The notes under the pieces: generated by a model
What the model was told of the DNA's origin: nothing
The model's input: the letters and a program-made list of their open reading frames with translations, nothing else
Databases searched by the model: none
Position numbers and translations under genes: made by a program
From: Neobacillus notoginsengisoli
Lineage (GTDB): Bacteria > Bacillota > Bacilli > Bacillales > Cytobacillaceae
Length of the DNA stretch: 64,000 nucleotides
Direction: 5' to 3'
Assembly (NCBI RefSeq): GCF_003515685.1
Contig: NZ_QWEG01000012.1
Location: forward strand, 62,001-126,000
Part shown: positions 54,618 to 62,479 of the stretch, piece after piece
Numbering within the stretch: position 1 is the stretch's first letter
How the letters are laid out: every line of letters starts with the position of its first letter

Positions 54618-54906
54618 TTATCACATCACTACTCTCGAAATTCTCCTCAACAATATCTTGTTCAATCATTTGATTAATAAAATCTTCTATGTCATTTTCT
54701 ATTTTATAATCATGATCCAAAGAAAAAACTTCTCTTACCTTATCAATTATTCTTTTAGTATCAACATTTGATTTATCAGTTAAAAATCTAAATATACACA
54801 TGGAGACGTTATCATTCAGTAGAAATGTTTCTCCAGATTTACTTAAAATATATATGGCATTTCCGCGGTCATCTACAAAACTTTCTTTTTTAATAGATAT
54901 ATTCAT
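54607..54906 (-). CDS. PqqD-like RiPP recognition element protein
   Basis: 99 residues, ATG 54906, overlapping the radical SAM gene by 17 bp. Pattern typical of PqqD/RRE: ETFLLNDNVSMCIFRFLTD (L-N-x-x-A/S helix), then a charged helix and FINQMIEQDIVEE at the end. Stand-alone PqqD-like proteins bind the leader of the precursor and present it to the modifying enzyme. The YxxPxL-like motif in all four precursors here is the known ligand of B1-type RREs in lasso peptide pathways. Confidence 0.8.
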   Translation of the reverse strand: MNISIKKESFVDDRGNAIYILSKSGETFLLNDNVSMCIFRFLTDKSNVDTKRIIDKVREVFSLDHDYKIENDIEDFINQMIEQDIVEENFESSDVINGY

Positions 54907-56179
54907 TCTTTTTCAACTCCTTATCTCTATTAAAAAATAACCACATAGATTCTAAAAGCAATTCCTTATTAATGTCGCATTCTGTATGATCTACTCCGTC
55001 TAAATTTGATGTGAGTTCATATTGTAATCCTCTGCATCCACCTGCACATAGATATTTAAATGTGCAATCTTTACACTTTTTCAGATTATCAACTCTACTA
55101 TTTCTCGCCTTATTAAAAGCTGCCGAATTTGTAATAATATCCTTAATGGGTTGTTCCCTTACATTCCCAGCTTTAAGTTTAGGGGTGTGCAATAACTTAC
55201 AAAGATATACATCACCGACCAAATCTATAGAAAATTCACCGATTCCAAAACCGCAATGTTGATTAATAATAAATGGTTGAATTTGAGTTTCATTTCTAGA
55301 CATTCTGTTCCTCGTTGAGTCTAATTCTATTTGTAGCCGGTCACTAACTTGAAGTGCAAAGTCTTGTTTTTCCTTGCCTCTTCCCATCTCACCAAAAGGA
55401 ACGACATTAAGTCTAATGTTATTTTCATCCGTAAAAACTCTGAGTTTATCAATAGCGTCTTTATTATTTAATGTCACCGTCTGATTTATTTTTATACTTG
55501 CCCCTGCCTCCAATAATAAATCTATAGCCGTTTTTGCATTGTTCCAGGAATTTTTACCTCTGTTTTTATCATGTTCTTCTTCATCTAATGAATCAAGACT
55601 AATCGTTATTAAATTGCAAAGGTTAGCAAGCTTTTCCGCTATTTCCCTTGTTCTGATAAAAGAGCCATTAGAAATAATGTTAGCCTTTAATCCAATATTT
55701 TTAGCATGGGTTAGAAGTGTAAATAAGTCTTTCCGTAAAGAAACCTCCCCACCAGTAAATACTATTGTTTCAATACCTATATCTTTCAATTCCGAAATTG
55801 TCTTTAATGTTTCATCAGTTTTCATTTCATTTGGAAGCTTTCTAGCTGGACCAGCTTCTGCATAGCAATATATACAGTTGATATTACAATTGTATGTAGC
55901 AACAAAGTAAACAACTTTGGGAATATTAACCTGAGACATGGAAGGGATTTCATTTTCTGTTTGTGCTAACTTATATAATTTTATTAGGTTTTCAATTTTT
56001 TTAGTTTCTGGGCTAAAGCCTGGAAGTCCATTAATAATATTTTCTTTAACAAATTCAATTTGATCCTCATCTACAACTATCCAACTATTAAGTATAAAAT
56101 TATGTACAATAAACTGATTTTTTCTAGTGTAAGCTACTACAGAATCACTAATTCTTTCCAACTTTGCACCCCTTTTCAT
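54890..56179 (-). CDS. Radical SAM/SPASM peptide-modifying enzyme
   Basis: 429 residues. The minus-strand ATG at 56179 lies 78 bp after the precursor 1 stop. The radical SAM cluster motif is CNINCIYC (Cys98, 102, 105), with FTGGEVSLR (SAM-binding GGE) near 150. The C-terminal SPASM domain has CGFGIGEFSIDLVGDVYLC and then CKDCTFKYLCAGGC with further Cys for auxiliary iron-sulphur clusters. An N-terminal extension of about 85 residues precedes the barrel. Such enzymes install thioether or C-C crosslinks in RiPPs. Gene order precursor, rSAM, RRE, protease with overlaps shows one operon. The precise chemistry is unknown; the two Cys of each core are obvious targets. Confidence 0.92.
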   Translation of the reverse strand: MKRGAKLERISDSVVAYTRKNQFIVHNFILNSWIVVDEDQIEFVKENIINGLPGFSPETKKIENLIKLYKLAQTENEIPSMSQVNIPKVVYFVATYNCNINCIYCYAEAGPARKLPNEMKTDETLKTISELKDIGIETIVFTGGEVSLRKDLFTLLTHAKNIGLKANIISNGSFIRTREIAEKLANLCNLITISLDSLDEEEHDKNRGKNSWNNAKTAIDLLLEAGASIKINQTVTLNNKDAIDKLRVFTDENNIRLNVVPFGEMGRGKEKQDFALQVSDRLQIELDSTRNRMSRNETQIQPFIINQHCGFGIGEFSIDLVGDVYLCKLLHTPKLKAGNVREQPIKDIITNSAAFNKARNSRVDNLKKCKDCTFKYLCAGGCRGLQYELTSNLDGVDHTECDINKELLLESMWLFFNRDKELKKNEYIY

Positions 56180-56256
56180 TGAATAATTGATTCCATAAAA
56201 GGGAAATAAGCTAGATATCTTGCTTATTTCCCTTTATTCTTTAAACTATAAAACGT

Positions 56257-56346
56257 TTACCACCCGCCACCAATTAAAACCCCGCATCCACAGGCAGTTC
56301 TTATATAGCTACTTACTTTTTTCATGACTGGTTTTTGATAGATCAT
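56257..56346 (-). CDS. RiPP precursor peptide 1 (29 aa)
   Basis: ATG 56346 with GGGGG upstream, overlapping the end region of precursor 2. Leader MIYQKPVMKKV has the YxKPxM motif; core RTACGCGVLIGGGW carries the C-x-C-G signature and a Gly-rich hydrophobic end. Directly upstream of the radical SAM gene. Too short for ordinary gene callers. Confidence 0.85.
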   Translation of the reverse strand: MIYQKPVMKKVSSYIRTACGCGVLIGGGW

Positions 56347-56348
56347 TT

Positions 56349-56438
56349 TTATGTCCCCCATCCAACAAGGATGCCGCAAGCACATGCAGATAATGCTTTA
56401 TTGTTAATAATTTTAAGAACTGGTTTTTGATATAACAT
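56349..56438 (-). CDS. RiPP precursor peptide 2 (29 aa)
   Basis: ATG 56438 with GGGAGGTAA at good spacing. Leader MLYQKPVLKII (YxKPxL), core SACACGILVGWGT. An in-frame extension to 56576 is not needed. Two bases separate its stop from the start region of precursor 1. Confidence 0.87.
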   Translation of the reverse strand: MLYQKPVLKIINNKALSACACGILVGWGT

Positions 56439-56780
56439 ATAATTACCTCCCGGTTTTAAGAAATTAAGGCTTAGGTGCCCCAACTTCATTAGCATTAACC
56501 CAGGGAAAACCAAACTTATCCATGCACTATAAACTTGTTGGCTAGCTTTACCAAGTAAGGTAATCCCAAAGTTCATGGAATCGAAATACTTTACTATTTG
56601 GAGCTCCTTAGGTCTAAAGGGACCTTGTAATTAGGGGGGGACCAACCTGTTTGCACTTATTCAAAAGATGCTATAGATATGTATAAGACTAAATGAACAA
56701 ATTGGTCCTTTCCGGTAGGGCACAAGTAAAACCGCCCCACAAAGTGCATTTTAAAACTAGTTCTCCCACCTAATTAACTA
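56439..56780. other. 342-bp gap between precursor pairs
   Basis: No precursor-like frame with a ribosome binding site. The minus strand contains a 19-codon frame beginning MDKFGFPWVNANEVGAPKP at 56523 without a clear site, and a GC-richer, C-run-containing segment (TTGGTCCCCCC on the minus strand) that could fold with AAGGTCCCTTTAGACC. It may be a promoter or leader region for the second precursor pair and the rSAM genes. Confidence 0.4.
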
Positions 56781-56876
56781 TTAACCTGCTCCTCCACCTA
56801 CCAAGAAACCACAAGCGCAGTCTGACAATACTACTTGCTGTACAATCTTTAGTTCAGGTTTTTTATATTCCCGCAT
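56781..56876 (-). CDS. RiPP precursor peptide 3 (31 aa)
   Basis: ATG 56876 with AAGGAGGTG at 5-bp spacing; that site also contains the stop of precursor 4, so translation is coupled. Leader MREYKKPELKIV (YxKPxL), core SDCACGFLVGGGAG. Confidence 0.9.
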   Translation of the reverse strand: MREYKKPELKIVQQVVLSDCACGFLVGGGAG

Positions 56877-56878
56877 CT

Positions 56879-57004
56879 TTACACCTCCTTAAATATTACT
56901 TTGCTAATTCCATTACCAGATCCTGAACCAACTAACCAACCGCATAGACAAGCTGACATTACAGATTGTTTTACATTTACCAATTGGGGTTTTTTGTATT
57001 TCAT
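56879..57004 (-). CDS. RiPP precursor peptide 4 (41 aa)
   Basis: ATG 57004 with GGAGGTG upstream. Leader MKYKKPQLVNV (YxKPxL), core SACLCGWLVGSGSG, followed by a unique 11-residue charged tail ending KVIFKEV, part of which encodes the ribosome binding site of the next gene. First gene of the operon; an AT-rich promoter region lies between it and the divergent regulator. Confidence 0.88.
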   Translation of the reverse strand: MKYKKPQLVNVKQSVMSACLCGWLVGSGSGNGISKVIFKEV

Positions 57005-57218
57005 GGTTTCCAACACCTCCCTTCTTTAACTAAATAATACAATATTTAGATTTTTTCACCTTATTCCAATTGTTACAATTTTAGGAACTTTACCTTTTTT
57101 TGAAATATAATTATTTTTCTCGATTACTAACTAATCTTTTCCTTTACATATGAAATTGTATGAAATAAAATGAAAATAGATGAAAGTTGTGGAGAGAAAT
57201 ATATTGGAGGTATTATTT

Positions 57219-57662
57219 ATGAATAATTTATATACAGTAGACGAAGTGGCTATAATGACAGGTCTTACCAGGAGAACAATACAAAATTATTTAAAGGATG
57301 GGAAGTTGAAAGGAAGAAAAATCGGTGTTCAATGGAGATTTACTGAAGAAAATATCCAAGCGTTATTCAACAATCAAGATTTTCAAGCTGAAGTAACAAA
57401 TTCTAATAATAAAATGGTTCTAGAATTTCTAAATTCAAAAGAGCGTCTGGAAACCGAAATTTGCTCTGTCATTGATTATCCTTGCTTAGACAAAAACCAG
57501 ATTGATAAGTTAACTCAACAGATAATTAAATTTGTAAATACACATCAGTTAAAGGGAAATATAAAGTTTTCCTATCAGTATATAAAAGAGCATAATATTG
57601 CTCGCTTTATTATCACTGGAAAAATCCAGTACATAAATCAAGTTTTGCAAATGGTTAATTAG
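57219..57662 (+). CDS. Excisionase/MerR-type HTH regulator of the RiPP cluster
   Basis: 147 residues from ATG 57219, with TTGGAGG at good spacing; 13 in-frame codons upstream are not used. The N-terminal 50 residues are a HTH_17 (excisionase-like) domain: YTVDEVAIMTGLTRRTIQNY, LKDGKLKGRKIG and WRFTEENIQALF. The C-terminal 95 residues are an unknown, possibly ligand-binding domain. Divergent from the precursor operon and in line with the MFS gene, so it likely controls both. Confidence 0.8.
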   Translation: MNNLYTVDEVAIMTGLTRRTIQNYLKDGKLKGRKIGVQWRFTEENIQALFNNQDFQAEVTNSNNKMVLEFLNSKERLETEICSVIDYPCLDKNQIDKLTQQIIKFVNTHQLKGNIKFSYQYIKEHNIARFIITGKIQYINQVLQMVN

Positions 57663-57732
57663 AGAGGGATGTCAGAAATATCTGAAGGACAAGGGCACGT
57701 TTTAGACAAACAATCATAAGGGGGCTTATACG

Positions 57733-59013
57733 ATGAATAGGAATATATCATTAATTACACTCAATCAATTTTTAACGAATACTGCTGACAGTATTTTTCA
57801 AATTGTTCTTTTTTGGTACGTATATCACCAAACAGGTTCAGCTCTTTCAGCGTCCCTCGTTACTGCGATTAGTTTTACCATACAAATCTTCTTATCCCCT
57901 CTTATTGGTGTTCTTTCAGATAGATACAACCCTCTTACAACTATGCAAGTGTCTTTTGGTATATTGGGATTAGTTGGAGTTATTTTTGCACCTGTGTATT
58001 TCTATTTAAAGTCTTTAATCGTTATCTATATTTACTTTGCAGTAATTATCCATACTTGCTGCATGATGCTTGAAGGATCGTCTAAAAATCGGCTCATACC
58101 ATTATTCGTGGGTGAAGAAAATGTTGTAAAGACTAATGGATATATTTCTTCATCTGGAAATCTTGCTTCATTAATTGGAAATAGTCTAGGCGGAGGCATT
58201 CTAGCAGTAATATCTTTTGCAGGGGTAATGTTAATCCATTCTGGCTTATATTTCTTGGCAGCAGTAATATTGTTGTTTTTGATAAAGGTTAAATCATCAC
58301 AGGAAAAAAGCGAAATATTAGTAACAGAACTAAAAGCAGAAACTAAAAAGTCAGATGTAAAGCTAAAAAAACCAAAATTTTTTCAAGAAATGTTAGACGG
58401 CTTCAAATTATTAAAAAGCAATCGGCCATTACTAAAATTAGTTATTTTATCGACTGTTTTAAACATCGCTATGCTTAACGCCTCACTATTAGTTGTATTA
58501 GTTAGTGATCAATATCATGGTACATCAACAATATATGGTTTATTTAACATGTTTGGCATAATAAGCTCCATAGTTATTGGTTTAATTATTGGTAAATTAA
58601 CAACTAAATTCAAAACTCCCACTTTGTTTGCAGTGGGTTTGGCAATCAGCGGGGTTGCAACGGTTTTAATGGGAGTAACAAATATTATTGCAATAGGGAT
58701 CTTACTAAATATGCTAGTGCTTGCTTCAGGGGCGATACTCCGAATTACCTTTAATTCATTTATGATGATTTGTGTAGAGGATAAATTTCGAGGGAGGATG
58801 ATGTCTCTTGCAATTGCAATTTCTGCAATTATTGTACCTGCAGTATCTCTCTTAGGAGGGTATTTGAGTGATAAATTTGGCGTGGGAATTGTTTACATCT
58901 TGTCCGGAAGTTGGATATTTATCTGGACTTTATTTCCTCTAATTGATAAAGATATTCGAGAAATTAATCTTGGAATAAAACAAAAACGTGGTGAATTTGC
59001 TAAGTCTATATAA
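57733..59013 (+). CDS. MFS transporter (RiPP export or self-immunity candidate)
   Basis: 426 residues, ATG 57733 with AAGGGGG. Twelve hydrophobic segments; loop 2-3 has GVLSDRYNPL, corresponding to the MFS GxxxDRxxR motif, and the second half has GGYLSDKFG. A central charged loop (KAETKKSDVKLKKPKF) separates the two halves. Resembles MFS-type efflux proteins (MefA/MdfA-like group). It is the only transporter in the cluster, where ABC exporters are more usual, so it probably exports the mature peptide or protects the producer. Confidence 0.85.
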   Translation: MNRNISLITLNQFLTNTADSIFQIVLFWYVYHQTGSALSASLVTAISFTIQIFLSPLIGVLSDRYNPLTTMQVSFGILGLVGVIFAPVYFYLKSLIVIYIYFAVIIHTCCMMLEGSSKNRLIPLFVGEENVVKTNGYISSSGNLASLIGNSLGGGILAVISFAGVMLIHSGLYFLAAVILLFLIKVKSSQEKSEILVTELKAETKKSDVKLKKPKFFQEMLDGFKLLKSNRPLLKLVILSTVLNIAMLNASLLVVLVSDQYHGTSTIYGLFNMFGIISSIVIGLIIGKLTTKFKTPTLFAVGLAISGVATVLMGVTNIIAIGILLNMLVLASGAILRITFNSFMMICVEDKFRGRMMSLAIAISAIIVPAVSLLGGYLSDKFGVGIVYILSGSWIFIWTLFPLIDKDIREINLGIKQKRGEFAKSI

Positions 59014-59113
59014 ATTTCATCAGTAAAAGAAAGAAGTTATCTGATGCTTCAGTATCAAAGGAAGATAAGTCTTTTAAAACGGTTTTTAGTAGTTTTTTTG
59101 AGGGGTTAAAATA

Positions 59114-59147
59114 AAAAGCTAACCACTAAAAAAGTGATTAGCTTTTT
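59114..59147. terminator. Bidirectional terminator, right end of RiPP cluster
   Basis: AAAAAGCTAACCACT-(A6)-GTGATTAGCTTTTT. Closes the MFS transcript and, in the other direction, the Cys-rich protein gene. The same stem as the terminator at 54026-54060. Confidence 0.85.
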
Positions 59148-59153
59148 ATACAA

Positions 59154-59366
59154 TTAAAACAAACTTAATTGTTCTTCACTATTATTTTGAATAGAGGATT
59201 CCAACTTTTTATTTACTTCTTTATTGGTAATATTTATTTTAGAATGATTAATTTGGTAGCATCTACAGCGTTCCTTCTTACCAGGTTCTGTTTCAATAAA
59301 TACACACTCTAACTTTCCGTAATTGCATTCTTTAAATGCGCTGCAGCAAGAGAATTCATGTGCCAT
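59154..59366 (-). CDS. Cys-rich small protein (70 aa)
   Basis: ATG 59366 with AAAGGAGAG at 9-bp spacing (an in-frame TTG two codons earlier is too close). The N-terminal half has seven Cys (SCCSAFKECNYGKLECVF ... RCRCYQIN), probably a zinc-binding fold; the tail is acidic/polar and ends EEQLSLF. It heads the end of the modification gene block and lies 19 bp after the DpdA-like gene. Function unknown. Confidence 0.65.
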   Translation of the reverse strand: MAHEFSCCSAFKECNYGKLECVFIETEPGKKERCRCYQINHSKINITNKEVNKKLESSIQNNSEEQLSLF

Positions 59367-59384
59367 CTTCAAGCTCTCCTTTCA

Positions 59385-60530
59385 TTAAAATGATGTAAAT
59401 GATAGTTGTTTTTCCTCTGTGGAACTTTCTAGTCCAAGAAGGAATTTTACGTTTTGAATGATAATGTCGGTCACTGACATATCATCAGGCGCCTTGGTCC
59501 TTCTGCCATCCTCGTATTTTCGGGCATTTAAATACGCTGTAGAATCAGTTGAAAAAAACGGATATTCTTTCAGTAATTCATCAGCCATACCCAAGCTGTG
59601 AAAGTTTTGTTCCGGATGCTTACCGAACACTTTATCCAATATTGAACGGATAAACGGTTTTCGGCTGCTCAGATAGGGAACAAGCCCTCCTATAGCGATA
59701 AGTTCATGTTCTTCCATAACAAGCCTGTCCAATTCATCTAATGAATCAGTGAATTGCCATACCGGATATATCGTTGCTCCAGGAGTTAACTCTTTTAATT
59801 TGAGGTAATTTTCTTTTGTTTTCTTTGGATCACCCACTACATCTAACGGAAGAAAGCCTAAAATGCGATTATTTTCTTTGTTTTCGTTAATAAACCGGGC
59901 ATATCCCTCAAGAGTAAACTCCTCCATTAACTTTGCAGAAAATAAGCATTGTTGCTGTACAACATTAGATTTCTTTTGCTTTATCTTCTCATTGAAAAAA
60001 CTAAATGCCCCGCTATCAATAATGGCATATAAATCATGCCTGTTTAGCATGTTCAATGCTTTTGACGATTCCAATATTGATTTGTAATTTAAAAGCACAC
60101 GTTTAAGCCCTAATGGTTTAAGTACTTTTGCGACTAGTTCAGGCGATCTTTCCAGGCCGGAGGCAAAAAACAAAGTGCCAAGCAAGGAAATACGAAACTC
60201 ACCAAATTTTAGAGTCTGCAATTTGGATAAATGCCTGAATATATAGTTCAAAATTCCGAATAATGCGGAACTGAACTCGGTATAGGCTTCCATTTCTTTT
60301 CTTACAGCTGTACGTTTAAAGTACATGTAACTAATCGCCTTTCTGATAGCAGTCCTTGCTAATCTAAAGGGTTTCTCTCCTTTGTAGGATTTCAGATAAA
60401 GACAATCCTTATCGTAGGAAACAAGGGTATTTACCGCCCCTTTTGCTGTACGGAAAAAGCCTTTCTTACTTAATTCCCGCCTGAATTTTCGCTCTATAAC
60501 CCTTGCATCAAGGTCATACTGTTTGTACAT
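59385..60530 (-). CDS. TGT/DpdA-like TIM-barrel protein (candidate base-exchange enzyme)
   Basis: 381 residues, ATG 60530 with CGGAGG. A basic N-terminal region (1-150) is followed by motifs typical of the tRNA-guanine transglycosylase superfamily and its DpdA branch: IIDSGAFSFF (catalytic-type Asp), GFLPLDVVGDPKKTKENY, YPVWQF, LIAIGGLVPYLSS and SLGMADELLKEYPFFSTDST. DpdA proteins insert 7-deazaguanines into DNA in phages and genomic islands. The sequence could also be a diverged phage/plasmid TGT-like protein with another substrate. It is surrounded by other modification-type genes, which supports a DNA role. Confidence 0.65.
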   Translation of the reverse strand: MYKQYDLDARVIERKFRRELSKKGFFRTAKGAVNTLVSYDKDCLYLKSYKGEKPFRLARTAIRKAISYMYFKRTAVRKEMEAYTEFSSALFGILNYIFRHLSKLQTLKFGEFRISLLGTLFFASGLERSPELVAKVLKPLGLKRVLLNYKSILESSKALNMLNRHDLYAIIDSGAFSFFNEKIKQKKSNVVQQQCLFSAKLMEEFTLEGYARFINENKENNRILGFLPLDVVGDPKKTKENYLKLKELTPGATIYPVWQFTDSLDELDRLVMEEHELIAIGGLVPYLSSRKPFIRSILDKVFGKHPEQNFHSLGMADELLKEYPFFSTDSTAYLNARKYEDGRRTKAPDDMSVTDIIIQNVKFLLGLESSTEEKQLSFTSF

Positions 60531-60554
60531 AAGATTACCTCCGTTTATTAAAGA

Positions 60555-60580
60555 GAGCCCATTCGCAAGTGAATGAGCCC
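60555..60580 (-). terminator. Hairpin between DpdA-like gene and upstream gene
   Basis: GAGCCCATTC-GCAAGT-GAATGAGCCC, perfect except one pair; the T tract is weak. Either a terminator or an RNA processing site. Confidence 0.5.
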
Positions 60581-60595
60581 CATTAATCGAATTTG

Positions 60596-60772
60596 TTAAA
60601 GTTTATCCTGCAGAAACAGGAATACCCTGTAGAAACCTAAAACCGTAAAGGCTAGGCTTACTACCGCACCAATTACTGAACGAATTACTTTGATAACAAA
60701 AATCAAAGCAATAACACCAATCACGATCAACCACAAAGAAGGTAGTTGAAGCAAATTTGTCAGCAACTCCAT
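60596..60772 (-). CDS. Small membrane protein (58 aa)
   Basis: ATG 60772 with AGGGGATT upstream; upstream in-frame codons overlap the 3' end of the XF1762-like gene and are not used. Two hydrophobic stretches nearly touching (WLIVIGVIALIFVIKVI and VIGAVVSLAFTVLGFYRVF) make it a two-TM hairpin. Lies 20 bp after the XF1762-like gene. No family. Confidence 0.6.
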   Translation of the reverse strand: MELLTNLLQLPSLWLIVIGVIALIFVIKVIRSVIGAVVSLAFTVLGFYRVFLFLQDKL

Positions 60773-60791
60773 GTTAATCCCCCTAATCAAT

Positions 60792-61502
60792 TTAGCTAAT
60801 TTGTTTAACCCATCGTTTTTTAGGACCGGTAGGCGCTTTATCAACCCGTTTTCTTGATTGGCTTGACCATGAACCACCGTCACTAATACCGCTTAAATAG
60901 AAGCCACTAGCTCTCAATGAAACTCCTGTTTCTTCTTCAAGTGTGTAAGAAATGATTTTGGTATATCCCATTGCCTTGGCTGCCTGGTAAACAGCTGAAA
61001 CTAGTTTAGAAACCCCGTTTTTATAGATGCTAGATTTTATACAGCAGCGCGTTATTTCTAAGGTGAATCCATCATCTAAATGTCTGTTTACTGGATTGCC
61101 GGCCATGATAACTCCGACAAGGGTATCTCCATCACTTAAAGCTACGGAAAATCGATGTCCCTGCGGAGCAACGTGGTGACGATGATGCTCATTAATAAAT
61201 TGGCAAGCCTCTCTAAAGGTAATGGGCACCGGCATCAGCTTTAAGGGTTTAGGCTGTTCTATGAACAACGTATCCAAAGGAGTATCCCTTTGATACCAAT
61301 CCAGAAAAGAGTCAATTTGAACCAATGCATGTTGTTTGGCAATTTCTTTTGTCAATGCACTGTCCCAAACGATTTCATACCCATCATCCAGTAATTCTCC
61401 TAAAGCTCCATTACCTAATTCTTCGTCGCTTAAGATGACAAATCTATTAGTAGAAACCTTATAGAAAATCCAATAAAATGGTTTTGTTTTATACAAGCCC
61501 AA
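60792..61502 (-). CDS. XF1762/Mom-like acyltransferase-fold protein
   Basis: 236 residues; TTG 61502 or TTG 61496 (the latter better spaced from AGGAGG). After an 85-residue N-terminal domain, the sequence MPVPITFREACQFINEHHRH, SVALSDGDTLVGVIMAGNPV, DDGFTLEITRCC and SKLVSAVYQAAKAMGYTKII matches the XF1762-like/Mom group, a GNAT-related fold. Phage Mu Mom modifies adenine in DNA. A Mom-like protein among TGT-like, PP-loop and methyltransferase genes points to hypermodified plasmid DNA, though the reaction of XF1762 proteins is not established. Confidence 0.7.
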   Translation of the reverse strand: MGLYKTKPFYWIFYKVSTNRFVILSDEELGNGALGELLDDGYEIVWDSALTKEIAKQHALVQIDSFLDWYQRDTPLDTLFIEQPKPLKLMPVPITFREACQFINEHHRHHVAPQGHRFSVALSDGDTLVGVIMAGNPVNRHLDDGFTLEITRCCIKSSIYKNGVSKLVSAVYQAAKAMGYTKIISYTLEEETGVSLRASGFYLSGISDGGSWSSQSRKRVDKAPTGPKKRWVKQIS

Positions 61503-61518
61503 TTCCTCCTAAACAACA

Positions 61519-61545
61519 GGGGAAAGCCATAAAAAGCTTTCCCTT
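61519..61545 (-). terminator. Hairpin between small genes
   Basis: GGGAAAGC-TTTTTAT-GGCTTTCCC on the minus strand; the loop is T-rich, no long T tract follows. May terminate or attenuate transcription into the XF1762-like gene. Confidence 0.45.
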
Positions 61546-61554
61546 TGATGTAGT

Positions 61555-61743
61555 CTATTGTTTGCTATAACCCCATACATGGGCATAGGAAATGGTGAAT
61601 TCCATAATACCTTCGTCTATATCAAAAGTATTCTTGGCAATTGCAGTTACCTTTCCACAATACTCATGTTCTCGAGTGTTTACGCTGATTTCATCCCCAA
61701 CAGAAATTTCTTGTTTAAAAGCCACAATACCTAGTTCGTTCAT
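61555..61743 (-). CDS. Small SH3-like protein (62 aa)
   Basis: ATG 61743 with AAAGGAG at 9-bp spacing; a TTG three codons upstream is too close. The pattern EISVGDEISVNTREHEYCGK then VTAIAKNTFDIDEGIMEFTI suggests a compact beta-barrel of the Hfq/SH3 kind, perhaps nucleic-acid binding. Between the methyltransferase remnant and the XF1762-like gene. Confidence 0.6.
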   Translation of the reverse strand: MNELGIVAFKQEISVGDEISVNTREHEYCGKVTAIAKNTFDIDEGIMEFTISYAHVWGYSKQ

Positions 61744-61785
61744 TTCATCCAACTCCTTTTATTTATTAAATGGACTCAAAACTGG

Positions 61786-62381
61786 CTAGATTATAAAGGC
61801 CAGCTGATTGTTAGCATTTTCCTCGACTGGAACAGCGGTACGTCTATCGACTAATTTCCTTACTTGCTGTTTCATTAATGTATAAGCCACCTCAATACCA
61901 ATTGCCTTAACCACGTTACAATCGACGGACTGCCCAATTAATCGCGTCCGTTGATTCTCAGAAATAGATTCCGGAAAGGAAAAGGTCTCTGGTACATCAA
62001 GGAATTTGGCCAATTCATCTGAGCGGAATAATCTCCAACGATGACACATAGATCGAACGATAAGGACCTCTTAATAACAATTACTGACTCGCCCACAAGG
62101 ATATCGATTTTCTCTTTGGCTCGAAACAACATTGCTAAATCGCCATTAGAGTAGTCTATTAAAGGTCGATATTTATTCCAGGATGGCCGTTTCCGTTTTG
62201 CTACTTTATAATCCGAGTCATCCGCTTTCTTAATGACTAAGGCTTGCTGTGTCCTGGTATAGCTGATTGGTTCCCCTACGATAAATCCCCCTACTTCCAA
62301 AACTGCCGGTTCAAGGAAGATTCTTGGATTTCCATTCCGTTCAGAAGTCCTTAAATTGCGGATTAATTTTACATTCTCCAC
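61786..62381 (-). pseudogene. C5-cytosine DNA methyltransferase with deleted catalytic core
   Basis: From GTG 62381 (GGAGGAAT upstream) the first about 115 residues are an intact N-terminal domain ending IKRSLSFDLCV, which looks like the entry to motif I. The text then jumps, in another frame, to HRWRLFRSDELAKFLDVPET and IGQSVDCNVVKAIGIEVAYT, the C-terminal motifs IX-X of a C5 methyltransferase, ending at 61786. Motifs I (FxGxG), IV (PCQ) and VI (ENV) are absent, so an internal deletion of roughly 250-300 codons has removed the enzyme. The reading frame after the junction gives a spurious tail to 61938. Confidence 0.8.
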
Positions 62382-62401
62382 TTTTATTCCTCCGATTAAA
62401 T

Positions 62402-62437
62402 AGAAAGGCAGAATCAAATAAGTACGATTCTGCCTTC
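62402..62437 (-). terminator. Terminator after PP-loop gene
   Basis: AAGGCAGAATC / GATTCTGCCTT eleven-pair stem with a 10-nt loop. It stands between the PP-loop gene and the methyltransferase remnant. Confidence 0.8.
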
Positions 62438-62479
62438 TTAAAGTTTTTTAGTTTTACATTATTCGATAGAAAACAATCC

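Noticed and set aside
54890-56179. Assignment of the radical SAM cluster to sactipeptides of the thuricin type or to the ACGX-repeat system
   Set aside because: The precursors have only two Cys in a CxCG core and no ACGX repeats or Cys array, the leader is lasso-like, and the export gene is MFS; no known class fits well enough.
56439-56576. N-terminal extension of precursor peptide 2 to 75 codons
   Set aside because: A strong ribosome binding site stands right before the inner ATG, and the resulting 29-residue peptide matches the other three precursors from its first residues.
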